Below, one piece after another: positions 57,402 through 64,000 of a DNA stretch of 64,000 bases (position 1 is its first letter; the number at the start of each line of letters is the position of its first letter). The position numbers and the translations under genes are program-made. Source of the stretch: Chelonoidis abingdonii (Eukaryota; Chordata; Testudines; Testudinidae). The notes below the pieces were generated by a model. It worked only from the letters and a program-made list of their open reading frames with translations. It was not told the DNA's origin and made no database searches. The DNA lies in contig NC_133771.1 of the NCBI RefSeq assembly GCF_003597395.2, forward strand, positions 56,823,464 through 56,887,463. Reading direction: 5' to 3'.

Positions 57402-58243
57402 TGTCATAAATGAACAGCTAAGGTTAATGTTTCTTTTACCTGTAAAGGGTTAACAAAGGGAACCAAAACCTGACCAGAGGACCAATCAGGAAACCGATTT
57501 TTCAAAGTGAGGAGGAACTTCTGGGTGCGTTTGTCTTTGTTCTGCCTGTTTGTTTTCTCTCGTATGAGGGACAGGCTTTTTTTTTCTGTCTCCAAGCTTC
57601 TTTCTACCCTTCTGTTCCAAGTTGTGAGACAAAGGAAAAGCAATAGGTTTATATTGTATTTTGTATTTACATGTGTGGAGTTGCTGGAATGTTTTTAATT
57701 GGATCTCTTTTGAATAAGGCTGATATATTCATATTTTCTTTTAAGCAATAGCCCTGTGTTATGTCATCTTGATGCAGTGATCATGTCATGGTTTTTTCTT
57801 TCTTTTTATATAAGTTTTTCTTTTTAAAACTTGTTGGATTTTCTTTTCCAGTTAAGGCAAGGGGATAGAGATCTCTGTGCCCGAGTACTCTCTCTCTCAG
57901 GGAAAGACTGGAGGGGGAGGAAGAAGGAAGGGGAAGGTAAATATCCTCTCTGTTTTGTGTTTCAAGGAATTGAAGCAGGGAAATCTCCTAGTATCCCCGG
58001 GCGGGAAAATCTGGGAGGAAGTAAAGAGCAGGAAGGGAAGTGGGTTATTTCCCTTTGTTGGAGGCTCAGGGCATCTGAGTCTTGGGGGTCCCCAGGGAAA
58101 GGTTTGGGGAGATCAGAGAGTTATCAGGTACTCAGAATCCGATTGGGGTGCAGGAGATAAGATCCAAGCTGGTAATTAAGCTGGGGTTCATGCTAAGCAC
58201 CCGATTTTGAGACGTAAGTCCAGATTTGGACAGAGGTTATTAC
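57402..58243 (+). repeat. 5' LTR of the Gypsy element
   Basis: Begins TGTCATAAATGAACAGC and ends GACAGAGGTTATTAC; intact family members end TTATTACA. A TTTTATATAAGTTTTTC segment at about 57804 may be its promoter. The five bases before it are GGGAG; their duplicate would lie beyond the window. Confidence 0.9.
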
Positions 58244-59700
58244 CTGTGTAGGTGGACGTGGAAAGAATAGAATCCAGGAAGCCAGTAGGAATATTGCTTT
58301 TCTTTTCTCTGTAGGCTTTTAGCAGAGAGAAAGAGTTTGGGTTTTAAAGTAGCAGAGAGAAATCTTTTTTTTTCTGCTGCTTTGGAACTTGCATATTAAG
58401 CAGAGACGATTAAGGAATTAACGGGTCTATTGTTAAGAATATATTCCAATTGGGAATCAAGTACCCAGCAACAACACAGGTAATAAAGTGGCTTTTGTTT
58501 TTGTTAATTAATTCAAAGAGTAGCAAGAAGAGAAAACGAGTTGCTAGGCAACCCAGGAGACAACGGAGAGCCGCGTTCAGATAATAACCACCAGAGGGCA
58601 CCCCAACACAAGAAAACAGAACCATGAGTTCCAAGGAAGGCCTGAAAAAGGAACGAGCCCGCAAGAGCCATAGACAAGGAATGAACATAGGAGATGGATG
58701 GAACTAATTAAAGACGAACAGAAGCCCATGGGGCAGCCATAAAGAGATCAAGAAGCCAAAAATGCAGCTCACGAAAGAAAACTACAAGAAGAACAGTGGC
58801 CTACAAAGAAACAACAAGAGAAGTGCAGCCCACAAGACAGATAGAACTCGAGGTGGCCATCGGCAGGCACTGCGGAGTTAGAACAGGCTAAGCACAGACC
58901 CAACCACTCCTAAACAACCCTTCGCCAATACTTTTCCACAGCACAAAAATTTCCCCTACAAGGCAGTGATGACACTGAGACCTTCTAGAAATTGAAAAGC
59001 GCATTGGTTACAGCATTCTGAAAGACCAGTATATGGTAGAGGTCACACCTCAGTGGACCCTTGCAGCGGTGGGCGCCTGGAAATGCCAACGGGACCACAA
59101 TGAACGATTAATAAACTGTTTCAACCAAGGCCGATACAGAATGGGGATATACCCCGGATCACGCCCGTCCGGCGTTTCGAACCCAAAGTGGAAACCAGAC
59201 TGGGTTCACTATCCCAAACACGCCTACTCCGTTGGTGAAGCATTATGACGCCTGGATATCAGGAACCCAGGTTCCATCCATTGACGAACTGCACCTCCTC
59301 ATGAAATTGGGCGTTCTTGGATGGTGTGTTCCTAGGACAAAACCCACGGACATCCCAAGATGGAAACCCAAAATCTTCACCGAGGCAGGGGGATTGGAGC
59401 CAAATAGGATGAAGTGGCAGAAAGCAAGAAAGTTACTGTAAAGGGAATGAACACACCCAGGGAGCACACCGACAATAAAAACCCTAACAACCAGAGGGCA
59501 ACCAAAACCCCACCTACACCACAAGGAAGAGCCACCAACACCCTATCCTTCCACCTCACCAGTCTCCAGATAACTTATCTAACCCGAGTGACCCTTAGTG
59601 GAGATGCTATAGTTATGACTGGACATATAAAGGCGCAACTGCCCAAAGACACCCACCCGAGGCTGCAAGTTATTACACCACTCATTCACCACCAAAGATC
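58244..59700 (+). pseudogene. Gypsy leader and gag region, not resolved
   Basis: By position this is the leader and gag. Frames at 59033-59248 and 59232-59441 read HYPKHAYSVGEA and HYDAWISGTQVPSID-like text, but I recognise no capsid or zinc-knuckle motif. The A-rich, G/C-mixed composition fits gag. Indels prevent a continuous frame. Confidence 0.45.
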
Positions 59701-59719
59701 GCCCAGGCCCAGGTACCTC

Positions 59720-59960
59720 TCACAATCCCCTTGTAGCGAAGGAACATTTGAGTGGAACAGGAAAGAGTTACGCATGGGAGACACGGGGGCACAAGTGTCA
59801 GCTTCCACCAATTCCTTCGTGGATCCCAATCTCACAACCCAAAGCCAAGTGACCATTACCCCTTCTGTCACAAAGCTGTAGACTACCTACATGCTGAATG
59901 CTGTCCAGTACAAAGGCTGGTCAGAATGGGACTTTTGCTGTCTATGACAATTTCTGCCAT
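59720..59960 (+). pseudogene. Gypsy aspartic protease remnant
   Basis: MGDTGAQVSASTNSF at 59774-59818 contains the DTGA catalytic motif of retroelement aspartic proteases, followed by a stop at 59879. The region before integrase, where protease is expected in this lineage. Confidence 0.7.
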
Positions 59961-60439
59961 TCCATGCTTACTGGGAGGGATTGGCCACCAGGTGAGAGCG
60001 GGCCAAGGAGTGGGAGGTTACCGCAGCCAAACCAGGCAAGTCTCCGGACCCTTCCTGTTCTGGAGCCGTGCCAGCGGGACACCCATCCTGTTTCCAAGAC
60101 CCTAGACAGAGCGTGTGGACCCGGATCCCATGCCAAGGCTGAGACCAGCCAAGCACCATCAGTCCAGGGACCGGAACTGGAACAGCAACCAGCACCAGCC
60201 CAGCACGTTGCACCACACTTCAACCCCAACACCAGGAGGCCAGCGAGCCTAAAACTGAGAAGACGCAACAGACAACCATACTAAGAGGCTCAGCCAGGAG
60301 CTGAATACCCCCAGGTGCACACAGCGGAGAGCGGTTCACTTTGGTAATGGAAACAACCCCCTCACCCCATCGCTCCAGAGGGCCAAGCCCAATCCCACAG
60401 TCTGAGGAAGAACTGAGTCCCCAGCCACAAGGGAACAGT

Positions 60440-61680
60440 TCCAGACTGGCAGGAAGCAGATGACAGCCTTCAGAAAGTGGCGTGCAGCCACGGAGCAACC
60501 ATCCGCCTCTCACTCTTCTACCCGCATCCCATTTGTTATAGACCAAGGATTTTATTACAGGAAATTCTTTCTGTGGAGACGCCAGAAATGGCAGCTGTCA
60601 CAACGGTTGTGGTTTCCACTAAGTAAACAGGGGGAAGCTCTTAAGCTTAGCCCATGTTCATCCCAGTGGCCTGCTGGGCGTGAACAGAACCCAAGGACAA
60701 TGGGGAAGTCCCTTCCACTGGGGAGTGGCTAAGGAAGTTGCCCAGCCTATGCAGTCTTGTGAGGTTGTGCCAAGAGTGGGAAGCCCCAGAATCTGGTCAA
60801 GACCCCATCCACCACTCCCCCATAATTGAGGTAAATCTATCTCAATACATTAATAAGACCATTCGCGAGAAATCAAACGTCACAAGCTGTGGATAATCAG
60901 GATTCCTTTCACAAAAAAGATCCGCCCAGGGAAAGGAGTACGTACTGACTTTCCAGTGGACTTTAGACTACCCATGGCCGGATAGCTGGTCCTAGTGATA
61001 AACTGGCATAAACAGTGTGCCAGCCACTACACCACATTTTTGCCAGGTTAAGGTGGACTCCGTATCCTTACAGAGTCAGGATCTTATTTCCTGGCAGGAC
61101 CACTGAAAGACTGGTGGGAAACTCTGGGTGACTCATGTGGGTGCCACCGTACCATTCATCAAACCAATGGCCTGTGGAAAGTTTACATGGACTTGGGAGG
61201 GCTATGATCCGTAAATTCGTGATGAATACTCAATTGACTGGCACCTTTAGTGATTGCGCAGTTATCTTTGCTTACAGGCGTTACCCACATCCAGTTTGGG
61301 TTTTCCACCATGTTGAACTGTGTATGCCCGAGTTAAGGGGCCATTACAGTTGGTGAAGCAACAATGGGAGGGGGTTTACACCCTCTCCAGACCTAACATT
61401 CTGGACTTTTGTAGCAACCTACAAAACCACCCTGCCTACTCTTTACCCTTTGCTAGAGAGAACCTAAGATACCGGAGAGAAAAGGCTTGTAATCAAACAA
61501 CCAGAGACCGTTCCTTCAGAGAGGAGGACAGGTTATTGGTCTTGCGAGCGCAAACAGGCCATAAGATGGAAGCACTATGGGACAGGGCCATTACGGTCCA
61601 GAAGCGCCCGTGGGACTGTTACTACCTCATAGCTTTCCAAGTTCCTCACTAAAACCCAAGAGCTGTACCATGTTAATTCT
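60440..61680 (+). pseudogene. Gypsy integrase remnant, placed before reverse transcriptase
   Basis: From about 60460 the N-terminal part reads FRKWRAATEQPS and FVIDQGFYYRKFF, typical of the segment leading into the integrase zinc-binding domain. The core is badly broken (60800-61130). HQTNGLW at about 61155, MIRKFV and VIFAYRRYPHPVW at about 61260 match the end of the core. TRDRSFREEDRLLVLRA at about 61500 and YHVNSL at about 61667 match the C-terminal part. The catalytic D-D-E residues cannot be assigned with confidence. Confidence 0.75.
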
Positions 61681-61949
61681 CTCAGCCCTTTTTTCCAAGA
61701 CTTTAACAGTTTGTCGTTCTTACAGTGCAGGAGAGGAGATGCCGCTGATGGCCTGTAGCTGTCTATTCGATGGAAAAGAGGACAGCTGGCGTGGAGAGGT
61801 AACCTCTCAACCACCCTGGAATGTCGCGCAGCAACATCAAAGGAGCTGCGTCACTGCTTTGCTCCATGTTCTCAGCACTCCAGGACGGACTGTAACAGGA
61901 TAACCATCCTTTGACAGGTAATGCTCACCCAGTTAACACCCCCTACCGG

Positions 61950-62510
61950 TGATCCCCTCACGCCACAAGCTACATGCTAAGAATGGGATTAATACGCTAT
62001 CTACCAGTGCGATGGGCATCTCGTGGTTCTGGTACCCAAACCAGAGGGGAAATTACGTTTTGCGTGGACTACCGTAACGCTAATGCGTTAACTTGGTTCC
62101 AGACACTACTCCCAATGCCACGCACAGATGAGATTGGAAAGTTGGAGTGCTCAGTTCATCTCTACAATTGACTTATCAAGGGGTTGCAATACCGCTGAGA
62201 TGAACCTGCCAAGGAAAGTTCAGCATCGTCACCCTTGCGGGGTGTATTGATTTAGATGTACTTCCTTTCGGCTGCGAATGCACCACACCTTCCACAGGCT
62301 GGTTAGATGGTCTACTAGCAGGACTGGAGAATATGCAGTTGACCTACCGATTGATGTGGCATTTTTCAGCGACTCCTGGCCCGAACACCTGTACCCTGAA
62401 AAGTTCTTTGATGAGTATTCAGGCAGCAGGCTAAATGTTAAGCCAAAAAGTGTCAATCGGCCAAAACAGAGGACTGTACTGGGCCCACCAGTGGATGGTA
62501 GCGAACCATA
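61950..62510 (+). pseudogene. Gypsy reverse transcriptase remnant
   Basis: MLRMGLIRYLPVRWAS at 61974 fits the LGxIRPSxSPWAS-type entry of Ty3/gypsy reverse transcriptase; ITFCVDYRNANAL at about 62050 fits the FCVDYRxLN motif, and LPMPRTDEI follows. VLPFG at about 62258 fits motif B' surroundings. The YxDD box is not seen, either lost to indels or missing. It lies 3' of integrase. Confidence 0.75.
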
Positions 62511-62819
62511 AACCGCCTGACAGGCCAGAGTGATGCTTATCCAAAGTGGCCTGTCCCAAAGTCAAGAAAGGTCCAATCCTTCTTTCGTCTTTGGCCGGTA
62601 CTACGGCGACTTTTGTACCACCTCACAGCCAATATCGCTGGGGCCCCCAACTTGGGACGACCTGACCAAAACCAGCCAATACAGATAATGGACTGATGGA
62701 GTTAAGGAGGCCTCTTACCCAACTTAGGCGACGCTCACGTCTGCCCTGTGCTTAAGGCCCCAGACTTTGACAAACCATTCCTAGTGAACCACCGATGCAT
62801 CTAGACGTGAGTATAGGCG

Positions 62820-63140
62820 CGAGTTCTCATGCTAGGAAGACGGTTCACAAACTTCCCCTGTTACGTGTTTTCAGCAAGAATCTATCTGGAGGGAAAGCCA
62901 GTGTCAGTCAGTGAAAAGGATCCTATGCCATTGTGTTACACCCTGAGAAAGCTACGCCCCATATGTTGGGAGGCGGTTCCAGCTACAAAGCTGACTGCTG
63001 CGCTAAGTGGTTTCATTACAGCCAAGGGAACACAGGGAACTTCTTCGTTGGGAGTTTAGCTCTCCAAGATTTGATTTGAATTTCACACATTTCAGGGAGC
63101 TTCTACAAAGTAGCTGATGCACTCTCCATGAGGGTTTCGC
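62820..63140 (+). pseudogene. Gypsy RNase H remnant
   Basis: YTLRKLRPICWEAV at about 62940 resembles the SRKLxPxExxYxVxEKE block of RNase H/tether regions, and VADALSM at about 63110 matches the common end of gypsy RNase H. Between reverse transcriptase and this block (62510-62820) frames are lost. Confidence 0.6.
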
Positions 63141-63303
63141 ACGGAATCACGTGCGTTCAATTTTTTCCTTAAAATGTAAAGTCTTGTAGTTTACTGCTTA
63201 GTTAGTATATGTAGAAAGTGCTGTGTTGTATACTTCTGTTTAGTTTAAAGTTCTAGGAAGAGTCACCGCAGTGAATTTCCCACTGTCTGTTGATTTGGGG
63301 GCA
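63141..63303 (+). other. 3' untranslated part and polypurine tract of the Gypsy element
   Basis: AT-rich spacer ending GATTTGGGGGCA just before the 3' LTR. The G run is the likely plus-strand primer (polypurine tract). Confidence 0.6.
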
Positions 63304-64000
63304 TGTCATAAATAGTAGCTAAGGGTTATGTTTCTTTACCTGTAAGGGTTAACAAAGGGAACCAAAGCACCTGCCAGGGACCAATCAGGAACCGATTTTT
63401 CAAAGTGAGGGAGGGACTCTTCTGGGTGCGTTTTGTCTTTGTTCTGCCTGTTTGTTTTCTCTCGCTATGAGGGAAGAGCTTTTTTTCTGTCTCCAGCTTC
63501 TTTTCTACCCTTCTGTTCCCAAGTTGTGAGTACAAGAAAAAGCATAGGTTTATATTGTATTTTGTATTTACATGTGTGGAGTTGCTGGAATGTTTAAATT
63601 GGATTCTTTTTTGAATAGGCTGATTATTCATATTTTCTTTAAGCAATGCCTGTGTTATGTCATCTTGATGCAGTGATCATGTCATGTGTTTTTTTTCTTT
63701 TTTATATAAAGTTTTCTTTTTAAAACTTGTTGGATTTTCTTTGGCTGTAGGCAAGGGATAGGAATCTCTGTGCCAGGAGTACTGTCTCTCTCAGGGAAGA
63801 TAGGTAGGGGGGAGAAGAAGGAAGGGAAGGTAAATCGTCCTCTCTGTTTTGTGTTTCAGGAATTGAAGCAGGGAAATCTCTAGTATCCCCAGGGCGGGAA
63901 AATCTGGGAGGAAGTAAAGCAGGAAGGGAAGTGGTTATTTCCCTTTGTTGGAGGCTCAGAGCTCTGGATCTTGGGGTCCCCCAGGAAGGTTGGGGGACCA
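63304..64000 (+). repeat. 3' LTR of the Gypsy element, cut by window end
   Basis: Begins TGTCATAAATAGTAGC. It follows the 5' LTR for 697 bases with few substitutions but many one-base indels, often in homopolymers (for example TTCTTTACC against TTCTTTTACC, GTAAGGG against GTAAAGGG). Confidence 0.92.

Larger units (their letters stand above)
57402..64000 (+). mobile_element. Gypsy LTR retrotransposon, pol order PR-IN-RT-RH (runs past window end)
   Basis: A two-LTR element. The 5' LTR is at 57402-58243 and the 3' LTR starts at 63304 and is cut by the window end. About 5.06 kb lies between them. Remnants recognised in order: protease (DTGAQVS), integrase (zinc-finger area to C-terminus), reverse transcriptase (FCVDYRN) and RNase H (ending VADALS). 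This order is that of Ty1/copia, but the motifs are of Ty3/gypsy type, as in the Gmr1-type group known from fishes and other deuterostomes. All frames are broken by frequent single-base indels, many likely sequencing errors. It is the source family of the LTRs at 4.3, 11.1 and 56.6 kb. Confidence 0.85.

Noticed and set aside
1..64000. Prokaryotic features such as operons, CRISPR arrays or prophage
   Set aside because: The window has spliced vertebrate exons and vertebrate retroelements throughout; nothing bacterial is present.

Overview
The window is nuclear DNA of a vertebrate, most likely a turtle. This is inferred from the mix of CR1 LINEs, hAT and Harbinger-type DNA transposons, Gypsy LTR elements and old MIR-type SINEs, and from a split neuronal gene with very long introns. 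There are no bacterial operons, CRISPR arrays, rRNA genes or intact tRNA genes. Almost all open reading frames of 60-120 codons are chance frames or transposon remnants.

The only host gene recognised is ADGRB3 (brain-specific angiogenesis inhibitor 3, an adhesion GPCR) on the + strand. Four consecutive exons lie at 183-329, 2069-2144, 17028-17130 and 24264-24307. Their splice phases fit together, and they encode the C-terminal part of the extracellular GAIN domain up to the first Cys and Trp of the GPS autoproteolysis motif. The next expected exon (rest of the GPS and first transmembrane helix) was not found, so 24308-64000 is read as one intron of more than 39 kb.

Layout of the introns. 1.2-2.0 kb: one hAT element inside another. 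4.07-9.34 kb: a near full-length but decayed CR1 with a Gypsy solo LTR in its 5' region. 10.6-12.3 kb: an old repeat with head-to-head tRNA-like segments, split by a second solo LTR that contains an N gap. 15.07-15.55 kb: two hAT elements with target-site duplications. 22.9-23.7 kb: a CR1 with a large in-frame internal deletion. 26.9-28.2 kb: a MIR-type SINE split by a CR1. 31.2-33.5 kb: a non-CR1 LINE reverse-transcriptase fragment, a terminal-inverted-repeat element carrying a minisatellite, and a probable solo LTR. 34.8-35.9 kb: a Harbinger-type MITE and a GC-rich hAT-like repeat. 38.9-40.0 kb: a hAT MITE and a probable retroviral LTR. 44.1-45.0 kb: an internally deleted Gypsy element with a gag remnant and an N gap. 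45.8-46.0 kb: a long-TIR MITE.

57.4 kb to the window end is a Gypsy element with two LTRs. Its pol remnants run protease, integrase, reverse transcriptase, RNase H: the Ty1/copia-like order known from the Gmr1-type branch of Ty3/gypsy elements. Its two LTRs differ largely by one-base indels in homopolymers, which suggests unpolished long-read sequence, so the broken frames here should not be taken at face value. Short palindromic repeats centred on a CATTGACTTCAATG-like core recur throughout the introns.
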